IMG/VR virus record: IMGVR_UViG_3300025073_000341
Span: 1 to 41,624 of that record
DNA: 41,624 nucleotides
DNA from: a virus
Direction: 5' to 3' (one strand)
The number at the start of each line of letters is the position of its first letter. Positions within the stretch are counted from its first letter, which is position 1. This document shows, in pieces, positions 28,523-37,684 of the stretch. Position numbers and translations under genes: made by a program. The notes under the pieces are model-generated. The model ran no database searches. It worked only from the letters and a program-made list of their open reading frames with translations, and was not told the origin of the DNA.

Positions 28523-30292
28523 CTACTGGGCTACCCAATAACGGAGGTGGAACACGACCTTTCCTGCGGTCACGTTCTCCACTCCGACGGTCGCTTGGAG
28601 CAGGCGTGCGGCGGTGGTTTTCTTCGGGGTCTGCGAGGCGGCGGCAAGGGCTTTCAATCCCTGCACGGCGAAGCCGATGTCCCACGGGTTCGACCCGTCG
28701 TTGATGGCGATGGCGGTAAACAAGTCGCCGTCCGTCGGCAGGCCGAGGGTGAGCGTCGCCGTGTCCCCTGCGGACGTAAGCGTCGTCATGACCTCGTAGC
28801 TGTCAACCCACACGACGGCGTTGTCGGGGATCGTCGGGGAGCCAGCAAGGGCGATTACCCCAGCCGTTCCGCCGCCCACGGCGAAGTCGTACACGACGAT
28901 GGCCTCCTTGGCGACATACAGATCACCAAGTCCGTTGCTGTCGGCGACCTTGGCCTCCGTGACCGCATCATTCGCCAGCTTCGCCGTAGAAACGGCCAAG
29001 TCCTGCAAATGCGAGGTCGGAATCTTGGTCATCCGTGAGAGGCCGGGGAAGAATTGGATCTGTCCCGTCCCTGCGTCCACCGTCTTGACGATACCGATGA
29101 CCTGCACCATCTGGTCGGCTCCGGTCGGGGCGGTAAAGGTGAACGCACCTGCGGTGGTCGCATCGACGTACACGAGGTCGCCGATTGTTCGACCTCCGGT
29201 GTTGAGGTTCGAAATAGCACCAAGCGGAACGACTGCCCCGCTCGACAAGTTGTTGATCGAGCTGAACACGACGTGCGTTGCCTCGATCCCTGCGTCGGCA
29301 TCCGCCTTGGTCACGACGATTCCGTCGGTTCCGGTAAAGCCGGAAAGGTTGACGAGTTCGCCGGGGTTCAAGGTTCCTCCGGTGTTGTTGTAGATCGTAA
29401 TTCCTTCCTGCAGGTTCGAGCCGTTCTTGAGAATGCCTCCTCCCGAAAGGAACATGCCGGAATCAAGCTTGTTGGCGTTGACGGCTTGGTCTTGGATCAT
29501 CGAGGTTGCGAGCTTGGTGACGTGTGCGCTTCCGGGGAAGAACACGATCTCGCCGGTTGCGGCATCGACCACCTTGACGATACCCACGATCTGAACCATC
29601 TGGTCGGCTCCGGTCGGTGCGGTGAAGGTGAATCCGCCTGCGGTCGTCGAATCAACGTATACCAAGTCGCCGATTGTTCGGCCTCCGGTGTTTACCGTAA
29701 GGGCAGTGCCTACCGGATAGACGACACCCGCCGTGTTGTTGGTGATCGCATCGAGGACGACGTGGGTTGCACGAATTCCTGCATCCGCATCGGCTTTCGT
29801 CATGCGAACGCCAAGCGTGGTGTTGAAGCTGGAAAGGTTCACGAGCGTGCCGATGGTAAGAGTGCCGCCGGTATCGTTGTAAACGTTCACGGCAACGTCA
29901 ACGTTGTCGGAACGCACGGTCGTGCCACGGCCTGCGCCGACGGCGAGCGTCAGTGCGCCGGTTGTGCCGCCGCCTGAAAGACCGTCCCCTGCGGTAACGG
30001 CTGAAATGTCCCCGACCTCGGTAAACGGGGAGGCGTTGAAGTCACAGGACGACGCACTGCCCTCGTTGACATAGACGGTCGTGCCGACCCCGTTGCCGGT
30101 CGTGAGGCGGAATTCGCAACCGATGGCGTAGCCGGAACCACCGTCCGTCGGGGCGGCGGCTCCACTGCATTTGGTCACGTTTCCCGAGTTGTCCCGGAAC
30201 TCGACGAGCATGGTCTGCGAGTTGATCGTCACGGTGATTCCCCGGACGGTCAACTGCGAAATTGCGGCCTTTCGGCCATCTGAAAATTCCAT
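28523..30292 (-). CDS. Virion fibre/decoration protein with tandem repeats, 589 aa
   Basis: Lies directly after the capsid gene. Two repeats of about 125 residues are clear (about 135-260 and 295-420). Each runs from VYNDTGGTL or IYNNTGGTL through TKADADAGI-ATHVV, NTGGRTIGDLVYVD-TTAG and FTFTAPTGADQMVQ to FFPG. The ends of the protein are strand-rich and unrelated to the repeats. Repeats of this kind fit a trimeric fibre or a decoration protein on the head. The pairs TTAGGFTF/TTAGAFTF show that the copies are recent in origin or kept alike. Confidence 0.7.
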   Translation of the reverse strand: MEFSDGRKAAISQLTVRGITVTINSQTMLVEFRDNSGNVTKCSGAAAPTDGGSGYAIGCEFRLTTGNGVGTTVYVNEGSASSCDFNASPFTEVGDISAVTAGDGLSGGGTTGALTLAVGAGRGTTVRSDNVDVAVNVYNDTGGTLTIGTLVNLSSFNTTLGVRMTKADADAGIRATHVVLDAITNNTAGVVYPVGTALTVNTGGRTIGDLVYVDSTTAGGFTFTAPTGADQMVQIVGIVKVVDAATGEIVFFPGSAHVTKLATSMIQDQAVNANKLDSGMFLSGGGILKNGSNLQEGITIYNNTGGTLNPGELVNLSGFTGTDGIVVTKADADAGIEATHVVFSSINNLSSGAVVPLGAISNLNTGGRTIGDLVYVDATTAGAFTFTAPTGADQMVQVIGIVKTVDAGTGQIQFFPGLSRMTKIPTSHLQDLAVSTAKLANDAVTEAKVADSNGLGDLYVAKEAIVVYDFAVGGGTAGVIALAGSPTIPDNAVVWVDSYEVMTTLTSAGDTATLTLGLPTDGDLFTAIAINDGSNPWDIGFAVQGLKALAAASQTPKKTTAARLLQATVGVENVTAGKVVFHLRYWVAQ

Positions 30293-30307
30293 AAGTTTGC
30301 CATCGTA

Positions 30308-30327
30308 GGGGGAGAAAGCTCTCCCCC
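30308..30327. other. Hairpin after the major capsid gene
   Basis: GGGGGAGA (30308-30315), loop AAGC, TCTCCCCC (30320-30327): eight perfect pairs, mostly G-C, between the capsid gene and the fibre gene. No T-run follows in the direction of transcription. It may stabilise the capsid mRNA or act as a partial terminator that keeps capsid levels above fibre levels. Confidence 0.6.
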
Positions 30328-30347
30328 CACAGTCAGGCGGTTAAAGT

Positions 30348-31286
30348 TTAGGAGATTACGTCCTCGATGAAGTACCCGGCGACGTTCGAGGTGATGATCT
30401 CGTCCGTCTCCATGCCGTACTCATAGAGGTCGCTTCGGAGTTCCTCCTTGCGCCATGTGCGGACGACTCCCTGCCCACGCTGGAGAATCTTGCCGAAGGT
30501 CGGAACGTCGATCATGCCGCCACCGTTGGTGACCGTCATGATGACGTGCTTGCCCCACAGGTCGGCGATGGTCTGCGTCGATGCGCCCTTGCGGGTGGTG
30601 ACGTTGACCGCCGTCGGGATGATGACCTTCATGCCCCACAGCTTCTGCGGGAGGTCGCCATCGACCAAGAGGTCGGCGTGGGTGTACTTGATAAGCTCAC
30701 GGATGGTCGGATCACGCTTGATGACCTTGGCCACGGCGGACGGGATGATGATCACGTCCGGGTTGAGGCCGAGGGTCTGTTGGCGGATCGCTTCCTTTCC
30801 GGTATCGATGCGGCTTTCGATCGAGCCGGAGAACGAAGCGTTGTTCCACTGGTCAACGCCGGAGAGCTGAACACGGTTGGTCGAGGCGTAGTTCGCCTGC
30901 GTACCCAGAAGGGTGGCGACACGCTGTTCGAGGCCGAGTTCCACCAAGTCCTTGACACGCATGGTCTTGGCCTGTTCGAGCTTGAGAACCGAGTCGGCGT
31001 TCTCACGGTTACGGTCGGTGATCTTGGTCTTGAGGGCGTATTCGTGCGTGCGGTACGTCCCGTTCGAGTCGAGGTCGAAGGAAAGGGTGTTGGATTCCGC
31101 ACCGTCGGCACGCAAGCTGTTAGGGATGCGTGCGGCATCGTGGCGGTTCCAAACGAAGTACTCTCCCGATTCCTTGACTACCGGAACCACGTCGAACACC
31201 TGACGGGCGACCATGCCTTTCGGATGGTAGCCAATCGAGAAGTTCGTCAATGGAGCCGATACGTAGACATCATTTGTGTTAGGCAT
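30348..31286 (-). CDS. Major capsid protein
   Basis: 312 residues in the classical place after protease/scaffold and a small decoration gene. It starts MPNTNDVYVSAPLTNFSIGY, has a basic N-arm-like segment (EYALKTKITDRNRENAD), a spine-helix-like stretch (ADSVLKLEQAKTMRVKDLVELGLEQRVATLLG), then TLGLNPDVIIIPSAVAKVIKRDP and a C-terminal ETDEIITSNVAGYFIEDV. The order of elements fits an HK97-fold capsid protein of the kind found with Mu-like portals. Start at 31286 follows CAT. Confidence 0.88.
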   Translation of the reverse strand: MPNTNDVYVSAPLTNFSIGYHPKGMVARQVFDVVPVVKESGEYFVWNRHDAARIPNSLRADGAESNTLSFDLDSNGTYRTHEYALKTKITDRNRENADSVLKLEQAKTMRVKDLVELGLEQRVATLLGTQANYASTNRVQLSGVDQWNNASFSGSIESRIDTGKEAIRQQTLGLNPDVIIIPSAVAKVIKRDPTIRELIKYTHADLLVDGDLPQKLWGMKVIIPTAVNVTTRKGASTQTIADLWGKHVIMTVTNGGGMIDVPTFGKILQRGQGVVRTWRKEELRSDLYEYGMETDEIITSNVAGYFIEDVIS

Positions 31287-31305
31287 ATGTCTTATTTATC
31301 GTGAT

Positions 31306-31686
31306 TTAGGCGGCTCCTTTGAATGAAAGGTCAACGACGATGATCTCGCCACCTGCGGCGCAGGCGGTAAGGGCGAGTCCGACGGCCGTGCCGGTATCGG
31401 AGTCATCGACACGACCGGTGGTGGCGGCGATGTACACGAGTGCGCCCATGGCGACTGCGCCGTTGGCGACCACTTGGCAGATGCCGTCGATCTGAACCGG
31501 GACGGCCTGTCCTGCGACCGCCGTTTCGAGGATGACCCCGAACGGGATGTCGCTGGTGGCCGACGGAAGGTCAACCTGTCCCTCGGCGGCTCCGAGTTCC
31601 ACGACGACGTAACGTTCCGTCATGGCGTTCTCGGCTTCCATCGGGGCGATGTTGCCCCCCATGTTGAAGTTGTTGATAGAACCCAT
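31306..31686 (-). CDS. Head decoration protein (DUF2190-like)
   Basis: 126 residues just upstream of the capsid gene. Strand-rich, with the pattern FGVILETAVAGQAVPVQIDGICQVVANGAVAMGALVYIAATTGRV, as in DUF2190 capsid cement or decoration proteins. The similar phrase GDLVYVD-TTAG in the fibre at 28523-30292 suggests related modules. ATG at 31686 follows TTTT. Confidence 0.72.
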   Translation of the reverse strand: MGSINNFNMGGNIAPMEAENAMTERYVVVELGAAEGQVDLPSATSDIPFGVILETAVAGQAVPVQIDGICQVVANGAVAMGALVYIAATTGRVDDSDTGTAVGLALTACAAGGEIIVVDLSFKGAA

Positions 31687-31708
31687 AAAAAGGGGTGTTT
31701 ATTGTGAG

Positions 31709-32392
31709 TTATTTGACTTTCGACTCGGCGTACTGTTGCGCCGCTTCGAAGTAGCTGATCTTTTTCGATTCCGCAAGGGCTTTGATCTCGGCATCAATGT
31801 CGGCGTCCTTGACCTTGTATTCCGTCGCCCCGACACGCACCTTGCCGTCGGCAAAGTTCGCATCGCTACCGGAACCAAGCTCCCGCACGTCAACCGTGAC
31901 GTACTTGCCCATGAGGTCGGAGAATTGCTTGAGCTGTCCATCATCGAGGGAAGCCATGAACCCCTTGACGGCATCCTCGTTCACCTTCGCAAACCCCTTG
32001 GTGTTGGTTTCCGAAAGCATGAACTTGGACACCTGCTCGGAGAGCATGCGTTCCTTCTTTTCGGCGAGCAACGCCTCTACCTTGCTGTTCGCTTCGGCGA
32101 GCTTCGTTTCCGCCTCCTTGCGCTTCGTCTCCGCCGCCTGCACTGCTTCGGGGGAACCCCCTTCCGCCGCCTTTGCGTCGGCCTCGGCCTTCGTCTTCGC
32201 TTCCTCTGCGGCCTTGGCTTCCGCTTCCGCCGTCTTTGCGGCTTCGGCCTCTACCTCCTCCATTGAGGGTTTCGCTTCGGTCTGCTCTTCCTCGGAAAGC
32301 TCCGCATACATCGCTTTGGCGAGGGTCACATCGTCGGCACTGACTTTGCCACGCTTGGTCAGCGTTTCGGCAAACTTCTTAAATACGGACAT
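31709..32392 (-). CDS. Possible scaffold protein from an internal start
   Basis: ATG at 32392 (MSVFKKFAETL) follows GAT, as normal starts here do, and lies exactly where the protease domain ends. The product of 227 residues is an Ala/Glu-rich coiled coil plus a small C-terminal part, like a scaffold. Mu and lambda make their scaffold from such in-frame starts. Direct evidence is only the start context and domain boundary. Confidence 0.45.
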   Translation of the reverse strand: MSVFKKFAETLTKRGKVSADDVTLAKAMYAELSEEEQTEAKPSMEEVEAEAAKTAEAEAKAAEEAKTKAEADAKAAEGGSPEAVQAAETKRKEAETKLAEANSKVEALLAEKKERMLSEQVSKFMLSETNTKGFAKVNEDAVKGFMASLDDGQLKQFSDLMGKYVTVDVRELGSGSDANFADGKVRVGATEYKVKDADIDAEIKALAESKKISYFEAAQQYAESKVK

Positions 32393-33091
32393 ATCGTGGT
32401 TGTCTATGAATGAATTAGATTCGGACAGGAACGTCGGGGCCATTCCCTTGATCACAGGGCGGTTCGTCAGGGCGACACCCTTGAGAACGTCGGAAATGGT
32501 GACCTTCTTTCCCTCCTGCACCGTCGTGAACGGGGCAAATTCCACGGAGAAGTATTTGAATACCTTGTCCCGCAGAACCTTCTTGCCCTCGGTCGTGATG
32601 TCCTTGAGGGACATGAGGAGACGATCTCCCTCTATCCTCAACGACTTGATCCAGCCGAGTGCGCCCCTTTCCGGCTCGTGGTTGGCATCGAGGGCAACGT
32701 CGATCTGAAGGACGTTCTGATCGAAATTGCTCTTGAGGACTTCGAGCTTGGCACGGTCGATGGAGAATTTGCCGTATCGGGAATCGTAGTATTCGCCCGC
32801 CTTGAGGATCTCGTATTCCTTCGTCTCCAAGTCCTCGTCGGACAAGTCAGCGAACGATCCGGTTTCCGCAAAGGACATGACGAACAGGTTTCCTTCCGCA
32901 TAAAGCGAGCGTTTGAACGGCTCGGAGGCCTTCTTCGCCGTGCCGATGGCCTTGGCGATTGCGGCCTTCTCGTCGTCCCCCTGCTTCATGGCGGAATGAA
33001 AAACCTCAAAGGCGATTTTCCTTTGCTTCGGGGTCATGCTCTGCATGGCCGGAACGCCTTTCATCATGTCTTCGACGCTATCGTATGGCAT
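31709..33091 (-). CDS. Mu-like prohead protease with scaffold, ChaB-like N-terminus
   Basis: 460 residues. Residues 1-55 (MPYDSVEDMMKGVPAM...AFEVFHSAMKQGDDEKAAIAKAIGTAKK) look like a ChaB domain. Residues about 75-215 match Mu gpI-type proteases (KFSIDRAKLEVLKSNF, DANHEPERGALGWI, KYFSVEFAP, GVALTNRPVIKGMAP) with the conserved H in DANHEP. The rest is an Ala/Glu-rich helical scaffold. I start at 33091 (TATGCC) because ChaB domains begin MPY; ATG at 33103 is four codons up. A start at 32392 could give scaffold alone. Confidence 0.85.
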   Translation of the reverse strand: MPYDSVEDMMKGVPAMQSMTPKQRKIAFEVFHSAMKQGDDEKAAIAKAIGTAKKASEPFKRSLYAEGNLFVMSFAETGSFADLSDEDLETKEYEILKAGEYYDSRYGKFSIDRAKLEVLKSNFDQNVLQIDVALDANHEPERGALGWIKSLRIEGDRLLMSLKDITTEGKKVLRDKVFKYFSVEFAPFTTVQEGKKVTISDVLKGVALTNRPVIKGMAPTFLSESNSFIDNHDMSVFKKFAETLTKRGKVSADDVTLAKAMYAELSEEEQTEAKPSMEEVEAEAAKTAEAEAKAAEEAKTKAEADAKAAEGGSPEAVQAAETKRKEAETKLAEANSKVEALLAEKKERMLSEQVSKFMLSETNTKGFAKVNEDAVKGFMASLDDGQLKQFSDLMGKYVTVDVRELGSGSDANFADGKVRVGATEYKVKDADIDAEIKALAESKKISYFEAAQQYAESKVK

Positions 33092-33148
33092 AGATTCCTG
33101 CATTTAGTGTAGCACAAGGTCAGCGGTACGAGAATATCGTACAACTCA

Positions 33149-36109
33149 TCAGACGTGCGGGTTATCAAGCATGTCCTCCCCGATCTGCTTCCCAGCCCTC
33201 GAACCCTTGTTGATGACCGGATTCTTCATCTGGGTGAAGTCGTTGGTGAATGGCACTCCCTCCACCGTATCGAAGCGGTTGAGAATGGTCTTCGGGATCG
33301 ACTTCACCTTCGGGAGAACGGCATCCGTCTTGAGCAATGCGACCCAGATTCCACGGCAATTCGTATGGATTTGCCCGATCCTGCCGAACGGGTCGGTGGC
33401 CGAAATGATCCTCTCGTCGAGCGAAAGGCACATCTGGCAGGTCTTCATGTCGAGGATCTCGGAGCGTTGCAACCCGTATACCTGCCCACGGTAGGTGTCG
33501 AACACGAGGTCACGCCCATCGTCGAAGGAGTCGATCACGATCCGTCCGGTGATCTGCGAGTTCCACCAATTCGAGATGTCGTCGTATGCCTTGGCAAGCT
33601 CGTTCACCGCCTGCGCCTTTCCCACTCCCTTTTGGATGATGTCGAGCATCTTCTTTTTCATCGTTCCGAGGATTTCCGCCGCCCGTTCCTCCAAGAGGAG
33701 GTCAACACGGGTGTTGGCGATCTTGGTGCGGGAGCTTGGGGTGGTCGGGAGGGACTGGTCAAGCTCGTTCGATGCCGTGCGCTTTCCCTCCTCAAGTGCG
33801 GACTTGGCGAGGTTCTTGATGTCCGACGAAAGGCCGGAAACGGAACCGAGCGCAAGGGCAACAATGGCGGCGATATCTTTGCCGTCGATGATCTTTTCGG
33901 CCTCTCGGAGCAATTCTTCCCTTTGGTCGTCCGAGGCGATGCGAAGCCGATCCATCACGTCCTGTTCCATCTCGGTGAAGAAGTCGTCGATCTCCGCCAG
34001 CTTGACCCGATCTTCAGCCAACGTCAGTTTGCGAAAGTAGGTGCGCTCGGCAAGAGACAGCGGCTTCGGGGAGCGCAGTTGGGCATCGATCTCGTCGTGT
34101 TCGTCCTGCATTTCCTCCATGCGGTTGCGGATGCGGTCTTGGGCATCCTTGGTCTTCGCCTTCATGAGGGACGACCGTGCCTTTTCCATCTTTTCGTCCA
34201 GCTTTTCCTGCTTGGAGCGCATGCGGTCACGCACTTTCGTTTCCTTTTCCATCGCCTTGTCTTGGTTGTGTTCCTCCCGCACCACGTCCTTGCGATCCTC
34301 AATCTTTCCCCGCTCGGACTTGATGCCCGAAAGGCCAGCCGCAATCATGATGCGGATTTCCTCAACCTTCGCCTTGATCGTGGCGTTAAATGCCTTTTTC
34401 GCACGGCTGTCGCTGATCGTCTTGCTCGTCTCACGGAAGCCGGTGACGACGGCACGAAGCTCAACGATCCTCCGCTTGGCATCGTCGATGTTGCTCACAC
34501 GCCCGGAAATGTCCGCATCCTTCTGAAACTTGTTCGTGAGGGTTCCTTCCTTTGCGGTTCCGCCCTTCTTCAACGCCTCGCTGATCTTCTTCTTCGTCTC
34601 GTCGGACAACGGCTCGCCCTTCGCCCCGAAGATATGCTCGGTCAGGCCGAGCGCATCCTGTTCCTCCGGCGGCAAGTCCTTCGCCTTCTCCATGATCTCG
34701 TCGTCGCTCATGTCCTCCGTGCCGTCGCCTTCCGCAGAGTTATCCACAGGGGTATCTGACGACTGGCCGGGAAGTCCTGCGATTTCCGCCTCAAGCAAGG
34801 CAAGGTCTGCCACGAGGTTGTTCAGTTCCTCGTCTTCCTCGGATTCGAAGTCGGAGACGACCAGTTCGGGGAGCTTGAACGTCTTATGCGCCCACGCCTT
34901 GATCTCCGGGGAAACCTCGACCACTCCTGCGTCAATGAGGGTCTTGAGTGCGGTCGCCGTCTCGCCGAAGTCAACCTCGCCGATATCGCCGAACCGGAGC
35001 TTCGGGTATTCCTCCTGCTCCCCGTAGTTCAGGATGACAATCTCCTTGACGAGCTGTTCGTTGATCGTATTCGCAATGTAGTCGGCAATGGAACGCAGGT
35101 TCAGCAGGAAGAATGACGACTGATCCTTCGAGAGCGCATAGCTTCCGCCTCCGCCGCCGGAACCCAAGTCCATGAATTGGGCAAGAATGTTGATGGCGAT
35201 CATGCGGTCATGGTGTCTCACCGATTCGATCAATGCGCCGGACTGATCGGCAATTCCTGCGGTCATGAGTTCGATCTCCCAGTTCGGGTTTGGCTGGACG
35301 ATGAACGCCGCCTCGTTGATCTTGAAGTTCTCTCCCAGTTCCTCCGCATCGGCCTTGTCGTCGTCGCTCGCCCCGTCTGGGAGCTTGATCTTCAACACGC
35401 CAGCCCCACGTTCGAGGCGGATGCCGTCGATGCGATAGAGGTTGTCCTTGAAATACCAATGCTTGTATGCCGAGCGCAAAACGGAAACGCCCTCGTGGTT
35501 ATCACCCTCCTTGTTGTGGGTGAACAGCACGAGCTTTTCCATCGGGATCTCCGGCGTGGTCGTATCAAGCCCGGCAACGGTCGTCGGGAGCTGTTGGGTA
35601 ATGCCCGGCTTGGTCGGGTCGCTGGTCAAAGTCCATCGGGAAATGGACGACGGCTTGCGTGGACTTAATTTCTTGATGTAAACCATCCCGTCCCGAATCT
35701 CGTAGACCTTCTCGAACGGGTAGTACCCGAAGTCCAAATATCCGAGAAGCTCACGCATGAAATTGGAAAATCCCCCTTCCAAGTAAACGAAAAGGTTGCG
35801 CCGCACATAGTCGGCAATCTCGTTCTGAAGCTCGTCGTTCGAGTCGGCTGACTCGATTGTCCGTTCCGCCTGCAGGATCGGGAGCTTCATTGCGGTAAGC
35901 ACCCCGTTGACCGTTGCGTCGCCCTTCCGCATCTTCTCGTAAATCTCAACGCCTCCCTGCCCGTGAAAGTCGGAGTTGTAGTCCTCCGTGATGAAGCCGG
36001 AGAAGATCGACGTGCCGGGACGACCCATTTCACGGCGGGCTGATGCCACCGTCGGACGCTCGGCGAAGGCACGGCGAACGGACTCCGAAAGATTTTTGAT
36101 GAAACCCAT
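33149..36109 (-). CDS. Portal protein fused to a MuF-like head protein
   Basis: 986 residues, about twice a normal portal. Residues 1-420 are a DUF935-type (Mu gp29-like) portal: VEIYEKMRKGDATVNGVLTAMKLPI...GYLDFGYYPFEKVYEI...ILAQFMDLGSGGGGGSYALSKDQ. A linker with LSDETKKKISEALKKGG (NUMOD3-like) and a long charged coiled coil (about 565-700) follows. The C-terminal 120 residues carry a MuF motif (DMKTCQMCLSLDERI...IHTNCRGIW), which joins portal and coat. A single frame with no stop covers all. Start at 36109 follows TCT. Confidence 0.88.
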   Translation of the reverse strand: MGFIKNLSESVRRAFAERPTVASARREMGRPGTSIFSGFITEDYNSDFHGQGGVEIYEKMRKGDATVNGVLTAMKLPILQAERTIESADSNDELQNEIADYVRRNLFVYLEGGFSNFMRELLGYLDFGYYPFEKVYEIRDGMVYIKKLSPRKPSSISRWTLTSDPTKPGITQQLPTTVAGLDTTTPEIPMEKLVLFTHNKEGDNHEGVSVLRSAYKHWYFKDNLYRIDGIRLERGAGVLKIKLPDGASDDDKADAEELGENFKINEAAFIVQPNPNWEIELMTAGIADQSGALIESVRHHDRMIAINILAQFMDLGSGGGGGSYALSKDQSSFFLLNLRSIADYIANTINEQLVKEIVILNYGEQEEYPKLRFGDIGEVDFGETATALKTLIDAGVVEVSPEIKAWAHKTFKLPELVVSDFESEEDEELNNLVADLALLEAEIAGLPGQSSDTPVDNSAEGDGTEDMSDDEIMEKAKDLPPEEQDALGLTEHIFGAKGEPLSDETKKKISEALKKGGTAKEGTLTNKFQKDADISGRVSNIDDAKRRIVELRAVVTGFRETSKTISDSRAKKAFNATIKAKVEEIRIMIAAGLSGIKSERGKIEDRKDVVREEHNQDKAMEKETKVRDRMRSKQEKLDEKMEKARSSLMKAKTKDAQDRIRNRMEEMQDEHDEIDAQLRSPKPLSLAERTYFRKLTLAEDRVKLAEIDDFFTEMEQDVMDRLRIASDDQREELLREAEKIIDGKDIAAIVALALGSVSGLSSDIKNLAKSALEEGKRTASNELDQSLPTTPSSRTKIANTRVDLLLEERAAEILGTMKKKMLDIIQKGVGKAQAVNELAKAYDDISNWWNSQITGRIVIDSFDDGRDLVFDTYRGQVYGLQRSEILDMKTCQMCLSLDERIISATDPFGRIGQIHTNCRGIWVALLKTDAVLPKVKSIPKTILNRFDTVEGVPFTNDFTQMKNPVINKGSRAGKQIGEDMLDNPHV

Positions 36110-36112
36110 AGA

Positions 36113-37684
36113 TTAGAATTGCTTTTCACGAATGTTGCCAAGCACTCCGGTTCGCTTCTTTGCGTTTAATTTTACAGCATTTGAGGCAAAGAGTGAATTT
36201 GCGTAGACGAAAGCGTCCACGAGGTCGTCATGGCTCCCGTTCGGAAACTGGATTAGCTCGTTGTAGAGATCGACGTGCGATGCGGAAAACTTGATGATTC
36301 CCTGCGAAACCAACGGCTCGACGAACCTTGCACGGTTCACCTTGTCCCGTCCCTTCGGGTCGAGGGCGACGAGGCGGTACTTGTTCCGTGCGAGAAGGAG
36401 CTGGTAGAGGGCGGTCTGGTTCATCACCTTTTCCACCCCTGCGATCTGCGGTTCCCACTTCGAGTATACCTCGTCGAAGACCTTTTCCTGCTCGGTGATT
36501 GGGCCTTTGAACCTCCGTGCCTCCAAAACGTACCGCTTGTTGTCCCTGCGATCCCTTCCGACGACGCAAATGCCCATGAAGTCGGCCATCTGGCTTTGTC
36601 CTGCGTTCGGATCGACCGCCATCTTGATATCGAGCCAGTTGAGGTCAGGAAGAACGGGATAAATGTTCTGATCCATCCACTCACGCTTGAACACGCTCGT
36701 CTCGTCGTTGACCGGCTCGTTCAGGTATTCCTGCGAGAACGCCTGCAACCCGATGCCCTCGATATGCTTTCCGCTCTCGTCAACGTATCCGTCACGGAGC
36801 TTGAACAAGTCCTCAATCGACCACATCTCCGGCCAGATGCTCTTTCCTTCCTCAATCGCCCTGCGAAAGATGCCGCCATGCCCATGATAAAACTTCAACA
36901 CCTCGCTGTCGGGATGAATCACCGTTCCGATAATCTTGAGGTATCCACGCTTCTTGTCCTTCGAGGGAATGATGACGTTCGTGATCCAGTTGTGGAGCTT
37001 CCGGCGTTGGATCGTACTCATGACCTGCTCGTCGTTCTCGATGTCGTCGCAGATGATCTTGGTCGGGCGGTTGTTCTTGATGTTCACGCCACGCCCCTTT
37101 CCGGCTCCACGGGCGACCACGTTGACCCCGTTGCTCGTCTCGAAATGGACGTTTGTCCACTTTCTCCCGGTCAAACTCTCGGGAGGAACCATGTTTCCGT
37201 ACACGTCGATCAGCCCATCGTTGTTCTCCAGCTCCGCCTTGATACTCTCGAAATGGAACCCTGCGTCCTGCAACGTGTCCGAAATATACAAAATGACGCT
37301 TTCCAACTGATAAACGATGTCATGCAGGGTATCGATCTTCTCCCACGTCGATTTGGCAAAGCCACGGGGAAAGATGATCGCCGAATCCTCACGCCTCGTC
37401 ATCTCCCGAATGAGGGTGAGATGGCACTCCGGCGTGGCAAAGTCCCCGGTAATGATGTGGGGAAAGAAGTAACGGCCAAAAATATGCAGGAATTTCTTTT
37501 CCCGCAACGAATCATGGAGAAAGGTACACCTAGCCCCCCTGTTCGGTTGCTTTCGGAGTATCCCCAGCCACTCCTCGAACGACCCCGTGATCTCCGGTTC
37601 TTCCGGGTTCGAGGTGGTTCCAACGTTCGAGGTATCGGAGTGTTGCGTCGTCGAGTTCATGCTTTTGTTTGATTTCCCCGTCAT
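36113..37684 (-). CDS. terL: Terminase large subunit
   Basis: 523 residues. ATPase: Walker A FPRGFAKST (105-113) and Walker B IICDDIE (210-216). RNase H-like nuclease: MAVDPNAGQSQ (about 366) and HDDLVDAF (about 487). It pumps DNA into proheads and cuts it. The start is unsure: ATG at 37684 overlaps the small subunit by 155 bases, ATG at 37660 by 131; neither has T before it. The N-terminal helix FLHIFGRYFFPHII, needed in the family, starts well after both. It is followed after three bases by the portal gene. Confidence 0.93.
   Translation of the reverse strand: MTGKSNKSMNSTTQHSDTSNVGTTSNPEEPEITGSFEEWLGILRKQPNRGARCTFLHDSLREKKFLHIFGRYFFPHIITGDFATPECHLTLIREMTRREDSAIIFPRGFAKSTWEKIDTLHDIVYQLESVILYISDTLQDAGFHFESIKAELENNDGLIDVYGNMVPPESLTGRKWTNVHFETSNGVNVVARGAGKGRGVNIKNNRPTKIICDDIENDEQVMSTIQRRKLHNWITNVIIPSKDKKRGYLKIIGTVIHPDSEVLKFYHGHGGIFRRAIEEGKSIWPEMWSIEDLFKLRDGYVDESGKHIEGIGLQAFSQEYLNEPVNDETSVFKREWMDQNIYPVLPDLNWLDIKMAVDPNAGQSQMADFMGICVVGRDRRDNKRYVLEARRFKGPITEQEKVFDEVYSKWEPQIAGVEKVMNQTALYQLLLARNKYRLVALDPKGRDKVNRARFVEPLVSQGIIKFSASHVDLYNELIQFPNGSHDDLVDAFVYANSLFASNAVKLNAKKRTGVLGNIREKQF

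Noticed and set aside
33155-34759. Long rightward frame of 534 codons opposite the portal-MuF gene
   Set aside because: It mirrors the codon pattern of the leftward gene, has no family likeness and no start context. The same holds for 36275-37672, 29054-29977 and 14526-15368.
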